A stretch of DNA of 64,000 bases. It comes from JANMDU01 sp031388245 (lineage in GTDB: Bacteria; Pseudomonadota; Gammaproteobacteria; Burkholderiales; Burkholderiaceae_C). The stretch spans positions 13,646 through 77,645 of the forward strand of contig JANNED010000174.1 in the NCBI GenBank assembly GCA_031388245.1, in the 5' to 3' direction. Positions 8,323 to 16,537 of the stretch are shown in pieces (positions within the stretch are counted from its first letter, which is position 1; every line of letters begins with the position of its first letter). A program made the translations under genes and the position numbers. The notes beneath the pieces are model-generated. The model was given only the letters and a program-made list of their open reading frames with translations. It had not been told where the DNA came from and did no database searches.

Positions 8323-10527
8323 ATGTCATCAACTCAAGCCTCCACCGGCTCATGCCCCTTCCACGCTGCCGGTGGCGCTCGCGCCAGCCAAGGCACGCAA
8401 TCCAATGCGCAGTGGTGGCCCAACCAGCTGAATGTGTCTATCCTGCATCAACACCCAAGCGTCTCGAATCCGATGGACGAAGGCTTTGACTATGCGCAGG
8501 CGTTCAAGAAACTCGATTACGCGGCCCTCAAAAAAGACATGGCCGCCCTCATGACCCAATCGCAAGATTGGTGGCCTGCAGACTACGGCCACTACGGCGG
8601 CCTGTTCATCCGCATGGCTTGGCATGCCGCAGGCACCTACCGCACTGCCGATGGCCGGGGCGGCGCGAACACCGGCAACCAACGCTTCGCGCCACTGAAC
8701 AGCTGGCCCGACAACGGCAACCTCGACAAAGCACGCCGCCTGCTCTGGCCTCTCAAGCAAAAGTATGGCAATGCCATCTCTTGGGCAGATTTGTTTGTCT
8801 TGGCCGGCAATGTGGCCATGGAAACCATGGGCTTCAAGACCTTTGGTTTCGGCGGTGGCCGTGCCGACATCTGGGCGCCCGAAGAAGACATTTATTGGGG
8901 CGCAGAAAAAGAGTGGCTTGCCACCAGCGACAAACCCAACAGCCGCTACAGCGGTGATCGCAACCTAGAAACGCCACTGGCTGCTGTGCAGATGGGCTTG
9001 ATTTACGTCAACCCGCAAGGGCCTGACGGCAACCCCGATCCTTTGCTCTCAGCCCGTGATGTGCGCGAGACCTTCGCCCGCATGGCCATGAATGATGAGG
9101 AAACTGTGGCCTTGGTGGCTGGCGGCCACACCTTCGGCAAGATGCACGGCGCAGGCGATCCATCGCTGGTGGGCGCAGAGCCCGAAGGTGCACCGATGGA
9201 AGCAATGGGCTTTGGCTGGATCAACCAACACGGCAGTGGCAAAGGCTTTGATACCACCACCAGCGGCTTTGAGGGCGCATGGAAACCCAACCCAACCCAG
9301 TGGGACATGGGCTATTTCAAAGTGCTGTTCAAATATGAGTTCAAGCAGGTCAAGAGCCCAGCGGGCAACATTCAGTGGCAGGCGCAAAACGTGGATGCCG
9401 AAGACATGATTGTGGATGCGCACGATCCCAGCAAAAAACATCCACCACACATGACAACCGCCGACATGTCGCTGCGCATGGATCCAGCCTACGAGAAAAT
9501 CTCGCGCCACTTTTTGGCTCACCCCGACGAATTTGCCGATGCTTACGCACGCGCATGGTTCAAGCTGACGCATCGCGACATGGGCCCCAAGGCGCTGTAT
9601 CTCGGCCCCGAAGTGCCGCAAGAGGATCTGATCTGGCAAGACCCTGTTCCGCCCGTGCAGCATCCGCTGATCACCACTCAAGATGCGGCGGTGCTCAAAC
9701 AGAAGGTCTTGGCCTCTGGCTTGTCGATCGCTGAGCTGGTCTCTACCGCTTGGGCCAGTGCTTGCACCTACCGGGGATCAGATCGTCGTGGCGGCGCCAA
9801 TGGCGCACGCATCCGCCTTGCACCGCAGAAAGATTGGGAGGCCAATCAACCCGCCCTGTTGGCCAAAGTGCTGCAAACGCTAGACAGCATTCAAAGCGCC
9901 TTCAACCAAGCCAACACGGCCCAGGTCTCTTTGGCTGATTTGATCGTGCTTGCCGGCAATGCGGCTGTGGAAGCTGCGGCCCAAGCAGCCGGCCACAGCG
10001 TCAATGTGCCCTTCACGCCCGGGCGCACGGATGCCACGCCTGAGCAAACCGATGCCCATTCCTTCGCCGTGCTGGAGCCCGTGGCCGATGGTTTCCGCAA
10101 CTACTGCCGGGCGGCGTTCAACGTATCCCCCGAAGAAATGCTGCTGGATAAAGCGCAACTGCTCACGCTCAGCGCCCCGCAAATGACGGTGCTGGTGGGC
10201 GGCCTGCGTGTGCTAGGTGCGAACCACGGCGGCACCCAACACGGCGTGTTCACCCACCGACCTGGCCAGTTGACCAACGACTTTTTCACCCATTTGGTGG
10301 ATATGTCGACCCGCTGGAAGCCGACCGGTGCCAACAGCTTTGAAGGGCGTGATCGCAGCAGCGGCGAGCTCACATGGACGGCCACCCGCGTCGATCTGGC
10401 ATTCGGCTCCAACTCACAATTGCGTGCTTTGGCCGAGGTCTATGCGCAAAACGATGGCCAAGCCAAATTTGTGAAAGACTTTTGTGCCGCGTGGACAAAG
10501 GTCATGAATTTGGGCCGCGTCGCTTAA
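8323..10527 (+). CDS. katG: catalase-peroxidase KatG
   Basis: This is a 734-residue bifunctional haem catalase-peroxidase that removes hydrogen peroxide. The first peroxidase domain has the distal triad in FIRMAWHAAGTYR, the Tyr loop LIYVNPQGPDG, the adduct Met in FARMAMND, and the proximal His in GGHTFGK. The second, non-haem domain follows (TAWASACTYRGSDRRGGANG). The start is ATG 8323, seven bases after GGAG; an in-frame ATG at 8284 lies within the promoter region. It is divergent from the sigma-54 activator gene, and the OxyR-like half-sites upstream suggest peroxide induction. Confidence 0.97.
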   Translation: MSSTQASTGSCPFHAAGGARASQGTQSNAQWWPNQLNVSILHQHPSVSNPMDEGFDYAQAFKKLDYAALKKDMAALMTQSQDWWPADYGHYGGLFIRMAWHAAGTYRTADGRGGANTGNQRFAPLNSWPDNGNLDKARRLLWPLKQKYGNAISWADLFVLAGNVAMETMGFKTFGFGGGRADIWAPEEDIYWGAEKEWLATSDKPNSRYSGDRNLETPLAAVQMGLIYVNPQGPDGNPDPLLSARDVRETFARMAMNDEETVALVAGGHTFGKMHGAGDPSLVGAEPEGAPMEAMGFGWINQHGSGKGFDTTTSGFEGAWKPNPTQWDMGYFKVLFKYEFKQVKSPAGNIQWQAQNVDAEDMIVDAHDPSKKHPPHMTTADMSLRMDPAYEKISRHFLAHPDEFADAYARAWFKLTHRDMGPKALYLGPEVPQEDLIWQDPVPPVQHPLITTQDAAVLKQKVLASGLSIAELVSTAWASACTYRGSDRRGGANGARIRLAPQKDWEANQPALLAKVLQTLDSIQSAFNQANTAQVSLADLIVLAGNAAVEAAAQAAGHSVNVPFTPGRTDATPEQTDAHSFAVLEPVADGFRNYCRAAFNVSPEEMLLDKAQLLTLSAPQMTVLVGGLRVLGANHGGTQHGVFTHRPGQLTNDFFTHLVDMSTRWKPTGANSFEGRDRSSGELTWTATRVDLAFGSNSQLRALAEVYAQNDGQAKFVKDFCAAWTKVMNLGRVA

Positions 10528-10534
10528 CACCCCA

Positions 10535-10555
10535 GCTCGCCGCATGGCGGCGAGC
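10535..10555 (+). terminator. strong hairpin after katG
   Basis: There is a perfect 9-bp inverted repeat, GCTCGCCGC and GCGGCGAGC, with a three-base ATG loop, eight bases after the katG stop. There is no U tract, so it is not a canonical intrinsic terminator. It may stabilise the 3' end or assist termination. Confidence 0.5.
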
Positions 10556-10591
10556 GGCAGAGCAATCCATTTGTCGGTGGCACCTGAATTT

Positions 10592-10632
10592 ACTATTGTT
10601 TTTATAGCAAACTATGTAGGATTTATGCCGGC
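10592..10632 (+). repeat. 41-nt hairpin/GCCGGC repeat, copy 2
   Basis: The hairpin is 10592-10608 (arms CTAT and ATAG) and the tail ends in GCCGGC at 10627-10632. It lies between the converging katG and corA genes, six bases from the corA stop codon. Confidence 0.85.
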
Positions 10633-10638
10633 GTTTGA

Positions 10639-11628
10639 TCAGCCCTTCAACCAGCCGCGCTTGCGGAAATACCACATTGGCACAATCGCGCTGGCCAGCA
10701 TCAGCAGCACGACATAAGGGTAGGCTGCTGCGCCCAGCGCTTGGATCTCGGGGAATTGCAAATTCATGCCGTAAATGCTGGCAATCAGAGTTGGCGGCAG
10801 CAGCGCCACGCTGGCCACCGAGAAGATTTTGATGATTTTGTTTTGGTTGATGTTGATGAAGCCCACCACCGCATCCATCAAGAAGTTGATCTTGTCAAAC
10901 AAGAAAGCCGTGTGACTGTCCAGCGAATCTATATCGCGCAGAATCGAGCGTGCCTCGCTGTGCTGCTCGGCGGAGAGCATTTTGCTGCGCATCATGAAGC
11001 TCAAAGCGCGGCGCGTGTCCATCATGTTGCGGCGAATGCGGCCATTCAAATCTTCCTGCTTGGCGATATTGGCCAACACCTCAGCGGCCAGCTCGTCGGT
11101 CACGTCGCCCTTTAAGACTTGGCTGCTGGCTTTTTCGAGCTCATCGTGAATGCCCTCCAGCGCATCGGCGCAGTATTCGGCATCGGCATCGTAGAGCTTG
11201 AGCAACACTTCGCGCGCATCTTCGATCAGGCCGGGCATGCGCCGGGCGCGCAGGCGCAGCAGGCGGAAGATCGGGATGTCTTGCTCGTGAATGGAAAACA
11301 GCACGCCCTTGCTTTTGAGCTGCTCGTTGTTGAGGTTCAAAATAAAGGCCACGCGCTCGGTGCGCGATTCTTCATCGTCGATCAAAAAGTCAGAGCGGAT
11401 GTGCAAATCGCCGTTGTCGGCTTCATAAAAACGCGCGGATTCCTCGATGTCTTCATCCATCGCATCATCGGGGATCGACAGGCCGTAGTGCTGCTTGATC
11501 CACGCTTTTTCTTCTGGGCTGGGCGACTCTAAATCCACCCAAACAGGCTGAAATTTAGCAAGCTCTTCGAGCGACTCAATCTCTTCTTGGAAGAGGCGGC
11601 CATTGGCCAGCGTGAAAATGTTGAGCAT
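10639..11628 (-). CDS. corA: CorA-type magnesium/cobalt transporter
   Basis: This is a 329-residue divalent cation channel of the inner membrane. The long acidic cytoplasmic N-terminus and helical stalk fill residues 1-265. Two C-terminal transmembrane helices flank the selectivity motif YGMN, followed by LQFPEI in the periplasmic loop. A short positively charged tail ends the protein. ATG 11628 follows GGAG and begins with a family-typical MLNIFTL, so I use it instead of the open in-frame codon at 11721. Neighbouring genes do not share its function. Confidence 0.92.
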   Translation of the reverse strand: MLNIFTLANGRLFQEEIESLEELAKFQPVWVDLESPSPEEKAWIKQHYGLSIPDDAMDEDIEESARFYEADNGDLHIRSDFLIDDEESRTERVAFILNLNNEQLKSKGVLFSIHEQDIPIFRLLRLRARRMPGLIEDAREVLLKLYDADAEYCADALEGIHDELEKASSQVLKGDVTDELAAEVLANIAKQEDLNGRIRRNMMDTRRALSFMMRSKMLSAEQHSEARSILRDIDSLDSHTAFLFDKINFLMDAVVGFININQNKIIKIFSVASVALLPPTLIASIYGMNLQFPEIQALGAAAYPYVVLLMLASAIVPMWYFRKRGWLKG

Positions 11629-11826
11629 GGTGGGCTCTCCAACGGGAGGGATGGCTGGAAGGATAAAAGGCGCTTCCCGTGCCTGCGTGAACCTTGGGGC
11701 CTGCCTTGAAGGTTCATCCACCTGCCAGGGAAGCTACCGACTGGGGGCAGTGTCCAAGGTTGTTCTCTTGCGTGAAGATGCGCGATTATCGCCTCAAAAG
11801 CTGGGCTTGCGCAGGATAATCAGGCG

Positions 11827-13320
11827 ATGTCTTGGATCGCCCGCCTTCGTCCGTTGCTCATGTGCAGCGCTGTTGTATTCACTGGCTTGGCCACGGCGCA
11901 GCCCCTGCCCAAGGAGGTGTTGCAAGCGCTGGCGCGCGCTGGTGTGCCGCCTGCAGCCATCAGCATCCTGGTGCAGGCGCTGCCAGCGCCTGCCAAGCCG
12001 CTGGCAGCCGGCTCGCCAGAGACCAGCCAGCCGCCTGCTTTGCCCATGCCTGCCCCTGTGCTCAAGCATCGCGCGGATGCCAGCGTCAACCCAGCCTCGG
12101 TGATGAAACTGATCACCACGTATGCCGCTTTGGATCAGCTTGGCGCTGATTTCACATGGAAAAACCGCGTTTATACCGACGGCACGCTCGACAACGGCAT
12201 CTTGCAGGGCAACCTGATCTTGCGCGGCAGTGGCGATCCGAAGCTCGTGATGGAGCGCATTGATGCGCTCTTAAAGCAGGTGCTCTCCAAAGGCGTGCGC
12301 GAGGTGCGCGGCGATATTTTGCTGGATCGGCGTGTGTTTGATGTGCCCGATGCCAACCCCGCCGATTTTGACGACGAGCCGCTGCGCCCCTACAACGCCG
12401 CGCCCGATGGCTTGCTGCTCAATTTCAAATCGCTGATTTTCACGTTTGCGCCCGATGCCACCGGCCAGCGCGCCGTGCTGCGCAGCGAGCCGCCGATGGC
12501 TCGGGTGGAGATTCCAGCGGAAATCACGGCCTCTTATGGCGTATGCGGCGATTGGCGCAGCGGCTTGCAGGCTGATTTCTCCAGCGCAGACCGCGTGGCC
12601 TTCTCAGGCCGCTATCCATTGGCCTGCGGCGAACGGATTTGGCCGGTGGCCTATGTGGCGCCACGCCAATATGCGGCCCGTGTGGTGGAGGCCATGTGGC
12701 GCAACGCGGGCGGGCTGCTTTCAGGTGTGGTGCGCACAGAAGCCCTGCCGCGCACCGCGCGGCTGCTCGTCACGGCAGATTCCCTGCCGCTTGCAGAGAT
12801 CATTGCCGACATCAACAAATTCTCCAACAACGTGATGGCGCAGCAAGTTTTCCTCACGCTGTCTTCGCAGCTGCCCAGCCCGGGCCGAACTGGCAGCTTC
12901 GCCGCCTCGCAACGCAACATCGCCGATTGGTGGAAAAACCGCCTCCCCCATGCCGCTGCGCCGGTTTTGGACAACGGCTCGGGCCTCTCGCGCAAAGAAC
13001 GCGCCAGCGCCGCTGCGTTGAATGCCTTGCTCCAGCATGCAGCGGCAAGCCCTAATGCGCAAGTGTTCGCTAACTCCCTAGGAATCGCTGGCATTGACGG
13101 CACGGTCGCTCGGATGCGCGAGCGCAATGCCGCCTCTGTGGCAATCGGCCAAGCTCAGCTCAAAACCGGCACGTTAAAAGACGTGGCCGCTGTGGCCGGC
13201 TATGCCAACGCCCTGAACGGCCAGCGCTACAGCTTGGTGGCCATCATCAACCATCCGAATGCTGGCGCAGCACGCCCCGCACTGGATGCGCTGGTGGAAT
13301 GGGCGGTGAAGCAGCGCTGA
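11827..13320 (+). CDS. dacB: D-alanyl-D-alanine carboxypeptidase/endopeptidase (PBP4 family)
   Basis: This 497-residue periplasmic penicillin-binding protein of the S13 family trims and cleaves peptidoglycan cross-links. A signal peptide spans about residues 1-25 (cleavage after TAQ). The catalytic motifs are Ser91-Val-Met-Lys94 in NPASVMKLITTYAAL, SNN in KFSNNVMAQQ, and KTG in LKTGTLKD. An intervening domain of about 150 residues is typical of PBP4. It starts with ATG 11827 and is transcribed divergently from corA, with 198 bases between the two starts. Confidence 0.94.
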   Translation: MSWIARLRPLLMCSAVVFTGLATAQPLPKEVLQALARAGVPPAAISILVQALPAPAKPLAAGSPETSQPPALPMPAPVLKHRADASVNPASVMKLITTYAALDQLGADFTWKNRVYTDGTLDNGILQGNLILRGSGDPKLVMERIDALLKQVLSKGVREVRGDILLDRRVFDVPDANPADFDDEPLRPYNAAPDGLLLNFKSLIFTFAPDATGQRAVLRSEPPMARVEIPAEITASYGVCGDWRSGLQADFSSADRVAFSGRYPLACGERIWPVAYVAPRQYAARVVEAMWRNAGGLLSGVVRTEALPRTARLLVTADSLPLAEIIADINKFSNNVMAQQVFLTLSSQLPSPGRTGSFAASQRNIADWWKNRLPHAAAPVLDNGSGLSRKERASAAALNALLQHAAASPNAQVFANSLGIAGIDGTVARMRERNAASVAIGQAQLKTGTLKDVAAVAGYANALNGQRYSLVAIINHPNAGAARPALDALVEWAVKQR

Positions 13321-13359
13321 AGTGTTTTTCAACCCAGTTCACAGCCATTCTGGCAGTTT

Positions 13360-13400
13360 GCCAGCATACTGCAACAATAGTATGCTCTTTATTTCATAGC
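13360..13400 (-). repeat. 41-nt hairpin/GCTGGC repeat, copy 3
   Basis: On the minus strand the hairpin (13384-13400) precedes a tail whose last six bases are GCTGGC, one base different from the usual GCCGGC. It occupies half of the 87-base gap between dacB and the SemiSWEET gene and stops eight bases before that gene's ATG, so it must contain or abut the ribosome-binding region. Confidence 0.75.
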
Positions 13401-13407
13401 AAATACC

Positions 13408-13665
13408 ATGTCTTTACCTGACCTCATTGGCACCATCGCCGCTTTTTTCACCACCTTCAGCTTCATTCCACAAGCTCTGAAAACCTTTCGCACCAAGGAT
13501 GTGAGCGGCATTTCGCTCAGCATGTATGGCTGCTTCACCGCTGGCGTGGCGCTCTGGCTGGTCTATGGCATCTTGATGATGGCCTGGCCCATCATCGTCG
13601 CCAACGCCATCACCCTGAGCCTGGCGCTGAGTATTTTCTGCATGAAGCTCACCTACCGCTCTTGA
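13408..13665 (+). CDS. SemiSWEET family sugar transporter
   Basis: This is an 85-residue membrane protein with three predicted helices and one PQ-loop unit: FIPQALKTFRTKDVSGISL. Size and motif match SemiSWEET (half of an MtN3/saliva transporter), which works as a dimer to pass small sugars such as sucrose or glucose down a gradient. No sugar-metabolism genes flank it. There is no strong Shine-Dalgarno, because a 41-nt repeat fills the sequence immediately upstream. Confidence 0.85.
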   Translation: MSLPDLIGTIAAFFTTFSFIPQALKTFRTKDVSGISLSMYGCFTAGVALWLVYGILMMAWPIIVANAITLSLALSIFCMKLTYRS

Positions 13666-13723
13666 AACTTCAGCGGCTTTTTCGGCGGCTGCATTGGAGT
13701 GGTTTTTCTAAGACGTCTCAGTG

Positions 13724-13749
13724 ATAACCCCCTGATTATTTGGGGTTAT
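13724..13749. promoter_or_regulatory. inverted repeat ATAACCCC/GGGGTTAT
   Basis: Perfect 8-bp arms at 13724-13731 and 13742-13749 are separated by ten bases. It lies 58 bases after the SemiSWEET stop. It could be a transcript-end hairpin or a binding site for the esterase gene downstream. The lack of a U tract argues against a simple terminator. Confidence 0.4.
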
Positions 13750-13774
13750 TGAGCGTACGATCATGCTCTTAAAT

Positions 13775-13788
13775 AGAACGACCGTTCT
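13775..13788. promoter_or_regulatory. palindromic operator candidate upstream of the esterase gene
   Basis: AGAACGACCGTTCT is a perfect palindrome of 6-bp arms around AC, ending 31 bases before the esterase start codon. The two-base centre is too tight for an RNA hairpin, so a dimeric DNA-binding protein is more likely. The sequence style resembles TetR-family operators. No regulator gene is adjacent. Confidence 0.5.
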
Positions 13789-13819
13789 TTTTTCAACAAA
13801 CAAATTGCTAGGAGCAGAT

Positions 13820-14998
13820 ATGAAGCGGATCAAATGGGTACTAGGCGCTGGCATGGCAGCATTTTTGTTGGCAAGTTGTGGTGGGGGCGGTGGCGAGAAG
13901 ACCGGCAACCCAGTTGGATTGACATCTTTAGTGTCGTTTGGCGACAGTTTGAGTGATGTTGGTACACATGCTGTGGGCAGCGTCGCACTACTAGGTGGGG
14001 GACGCTACACCATCAATTCTGGTAGCCAAACTGCGCCAAGCAAAATCTGGTTAGATTTGATATCTGCACAACTATCATTGCCCGCGCCTTGCGCGGCTGT
14101 GAAAGGCTTGACATCTCGCGCACCTTTTGGCGCACCTGTGGCTCGCACAACACAAGTAGGCTGCACCAATTACGCCCAAGGCGGTTCTCGCGTTATCAAC
14201 CCAATTGGGCCAGCCAACTCTGCACTTCCTGATGCAGCAGGTGGAGCTGTTGGTCAGCTCACAGAGCCTCTAACCACACAAATCAGCAACTATCTCGCCG
14301 CCAACGGCAATGCTTTCGGCCCCAAAACACTGGTGACCATCCTTGCCGGCGGCAATGATGTTTTCTTTAACGGAAACGGTGTGTCAGCTGCTGCGGGTGG
14401 TGGCATGGGTGCGGTAGGTGCGGGTTTGTTTGCTGGCTGGACGAATGGTGAAGATGCGCTCGCTGCAACGCTTGCCGCTGGCGGCACAACAGCCACGAAT
14501 GCCGCGATTGCTCAAGCAATCACGACAATGTCACAGGCCGGCACGACCCTTGCCAATCAAATCAAAACGGAAATTGTTGGCAAAGGCGCTAAGTACGTGT
14601 TGGTCATGAATTTGCCAGATGTGGCATCTTCGCCATACGGTGTAGAAAATCCAACAGCTGTGCCATTGGTTAACCAAATGGTTCAGGCATTCAATGCATC
14701 GCTCACAGCTGGCTTAAGCGGTGTGAGCGGCGTGGTCATTGGCGATACTTACACAACAAGTCGTGAACAATTTACCAACCCCGGCGCTTTTGCAGCAAGC
14801 AATTCCAGAAATCGTGCCTGCAAACGCGCTCCTGATAATGTGCTCGATGGTGCTTCTCTCGTTTGCAACTCAACCAATGTCATTGCCGGCGATGTGTCTA
14901 AATATCTCTTTGCCGACGATGTCCATCCTACGCCCTACGGTCACCAATTGATTGCGCAGTTCGCGGCCAAAGTGCTCGCCACAGCTGGCTGGCTCTAA
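13820..14998 (+). CDS. SGNH/GDSL esterase lipoprotein
   Basis: This is a 392-residue secreted hydrolase. A lipoprotein signal peptide ends in LLASC, followed by a glycine-rich stretch. Block I with the catalytic Ser is SFGDSLSDVG, a block III-like GGNDVFF carries the Asn, and the C-terminal DDVHPTPYGH holds Asp and His. The expected activity is lipase or esterase at the outer membrane. ATG 13820 follows AGGAG. Codon use is more AT-rich than dacB or katG. It is followed 21 bases later by an ompW gene, so the two may be co-expressed. Confidence 0.88.
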   Translation: MKRIKWVLGAGMAAFLLASCGGGGGEKTGNPVGLTSLVSFGDSLSDVGTHAVGSVALLGGGRYTINSGSQTAPSKIWLDLISAQLSLPAPCAAVKGLTSRAPFGAPVARTTQVGCTNYAQGGSRVINPIGPANSALPDAAGGAVGQLTEPLTTQISNYLAANGNAFGPKTLVTILAGGNDVFFNGNGVSAAAGGGMGAVGAGLFAGWTNGEDALAATLAAGGTTATNAAIAQAITTMSQAGTTLANQIKTEIVGKGAKYVLVMNLPDVASSPYGVENPTAVPLVNQMVQAFNASLTAGLSGVSGVVIGDTYTTSREQFTNPGAFAASNSRNRACKRAPDNVLDGASLVCNSTNVIAGDVSKYLFADDVHPTPYGHQLIAQFAAKVLATAGWL

Positions 14999-15019
14999 GC
15001 ACACCCTCAGGAGACTCAC

Positions 15020-15682
15020 ATGAACTTCAAACCCATCTTCCTCGCCCTGCTCGCCATGAGCGCTGCATCAGCCTTCGCTCAAAAAGCAGGCACTTGGTCT
15101 GCCTCCGTTGGCGTGACGCAAATCTCGCCAGATGTCAACAGCGGCAATCTCTCTGCGCCCAGCTTGCCCGGCACAAAGATTGATGTGCAAGACAACACGC
15201 AGCTCACCGGTGCCGTGAACTATTCCCTGACCGACAACATCGTGATCCACCTGCCACTGGGCTTGGGCTTCAAACACAATGTCGTGGGTGCAGGTGCGAT
15301 TGCCGGCGTGGGCACGATTGCCACCACCAAGGCGCTGCCCATCACCTTGATCGGCCAATATCGCTTCATGGAGGCCAATGCCCAGCTGCGCCCTTACGTC
15401 GGTGCGGGTCTGAGCTATGTGAAGTTTTACAAGACGCATGGCACAGCGGTGCTGACTGCCATCACCAATCCTGGCGGCCCGGCCACCACAGCGGGATTTG
15501 ATTCGAAGTTTGCACCCACCGTGCAACTGGGCGCCAGCTACAACATCAATGAAAAATGGTATCTCGATGCCAGCTACACCAAGACTTTCCTCAAGACCAC
15601 AGGCACGTTGTCCACTGGCCAGACGCTGAATGCCAAGCTCGATCCAAGTGGCCTGACCTTGCAAGTCGGCTACAAATTCTGA
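15020..15682 (+). CDS. ompW: OmpW family outer membrane protein
   Basis: This is a 220-residue porin-like protein. A signal peptide ends at AFA (about residue 20), then comes an eight-stranded barrel pattern with alternating aromatic residues, PYVGAGLSYVKFY in the middle and a terminal Phe (LQVGYKF) as recognised by the Bam machinery. OmpW proteins form narrow channels for small hydrophobic molecules. CAGGAGA precedes the ATG. An intrinsic terminator follows 20 bases after the stop. Possible co-transcription with the esterase suggests uptake of its products, which is inference. Confidence 0.92.
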   Translation: MNFKPIFLALLAMSAASAFAQKAGTWSASVGVTQISPDVNSGNLSAPSLPGTKIDVQDNTQLTGAVNYSLTDNIVIHLPLGLGFKHNVVGAGAIAGVGTIATTKALPITLIGQYRFMEANAQLRPYVGAGLSYVKFYKTHGTAVLTAITNPGGPATTAGFDSKFAPTVQLGASYNINEKWYLDASYTKTFLKTTGTLSTGQTLNAKLDPSGLTLQVGYKF

Positions 15683-15701
15683 TTCAAGATCGCCGATCTA
15701 A

Positions 15702-15732
15702 GCCGCTCTCACCCCGAGAGCGGCTTTTTTTA
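15702..15732 (+). terminator. rho-independent terminator of ompW
   Basis: A GC-rich stem (GCCGCTCTC and GAGAGCGGC, 9 bp) with a four-base loop is followed by a run of seven T. It is a textbook intrinsic terminator placed 20 bases after the ompW stop. Confidence 0.95.
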
Positions 15733-15748
15733 TGGTTTTGACGGTTTT

Positions 15749-15789
15749 GCCGGCATTGAATATATATAGTATGCTATGCTATTCATAGC
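15749..15789 (-). repeat. 41-nt hairpin/GCCGGC repeat, copy 4
   Basis: On the minus strand the hairpin (GCTAT and ATAGC arms, 15773-15789) precedes a tail ending GCCGGC at 15749-15754. It sits between the ompW terminator and the 3' end of the glutathione peroxidase gene. Confidence 0.85.
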
Positions 15790-15802
15790 GCATTTGTTTG
15801 CA

Positions 15803-16294
15803 TCAAACCAGCGCAGCCTCAATATCTTTGGCCAAGCTTTGCGGCGTATCTTGCGGCGCATAGCGCTTGATCACTTGGCCATCTGCGCCCACCAGAAATT
15901 TGGTGAAATTCCACTTGATGGCTTTGCTGCCCAACAGCCCCGGCGCTTGGCTTGAGAGCCACTGGTAAAGCGGCGAGGCCTCAGCGCCATTGACCGCCAC
16001 TTTGCCCATGAGGGGGAAGCTCACCCCAAAATTGAGCTCGCAAAACGAGGCGATCTCCTCATTGCTGCCAGATTCTTGCGCACCAAACTGATTGCAGGGA
16101 AAACCCAACACCACCAAACCCCGGCTGGCATAAGCTTCGTGCAGCGCTTGCAAGCCTTTGTATTGCGGCGTGAAGCCGCAGCCGCTGGCGGTATTGACGA
16201 TCAGCAAAGGCTGGCCGGTGTATTGCTTCAAAGCAAGCTTTTTGCCATGGATATCTAGCGCATGGAAGTCGTAAGCGGTGGTCTGAGATGACAT
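15803..16294 (-). CDS. glutathione peroxidase
   Basis: This is a 163-residue thiol peroxidase of the GPx family. The peroxidatic Cys39 sits in NTASGCGFTPQYKGL, the Gln region is LGFPCNQFGAQESG, and the Trp/Asn pair is KWNFTKF, completing the active-site tetrad. In bacteria these Cys enzymes usually take electrons from thioredoxin. ATG 16294 follows AAGGAA. No redox partner is adjacent, though katG is nearby. Confidence 0.93.
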   Translation of the reverse strand: MSSQTTAYDFHALDIHGKKLALKQYTGQPLLIVNTASGCGFTPQYKGLQALHEAYASRGLVVLGFPCNQFGAQESGSNEEIASFCELNFGVSFPLMGKVAVNGAEASPLYQWLSSQAPGLLGSKAIKWNFTKFLVGADGQVIKRYAPQDTPQSLAKDIEAALV

Positions 16295-16454
16295 GATGTT
16301 CCTTGGGATGAAAGCAAACGCCGCAAAGGGTTTGCGTCAGGTGTATTGTGGCGAAGAACGCATCGCGCTGTGCAAACTGGCCGCTTTGCAGCATCCATGT
16401 CTAGGCAAAAGCGAAGGGGCTCTATAGAATGCATTCAAACTAAATAACTACTTT

Positions 16455-16484
16455 TTGATACAAGCCATGATTTATTCGGATTAT
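16455..16484 (+). promoter_or_regulatory. candidate sigma-70 promoter of the Pil-Chp operon
   Basis: TTGATA at 16455-16460 and GATTAT at 16479-16484 are spaced by 18 bases. This places a start point about 45 bases before the first gene. The -10 match is only four of six. The remaining part of the 243-base gap after the peroxidase gene shows nothing else I can name. Confidence 0.35.
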
Positions 16485-16537
16485 TCTGCGCAGATGAGCG
16501 TATGCCTGCGATTCAGACTTGTGCCTAGAAACCCATC

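Noticed and set aside
9049..9681. 210-codon minus-strand frame opposite katG.
   Set aside because: His/Val/Ala-rich translation without motifs; antisense of a strongly conserved gene.
10535..10555. Intrinsic terminator after katG.
   Set aside because: The hairpin is strong but no U tract follows, so I list it only as a hairpin with moderate confidence.
16410..16460. Thirteenth 41-nt repeat copy before the Pil-Chp operon.
   Set aside because: AT-rich and superficially similar, but lacks the GCCGGC end and the 17-nt hairpin spacing.
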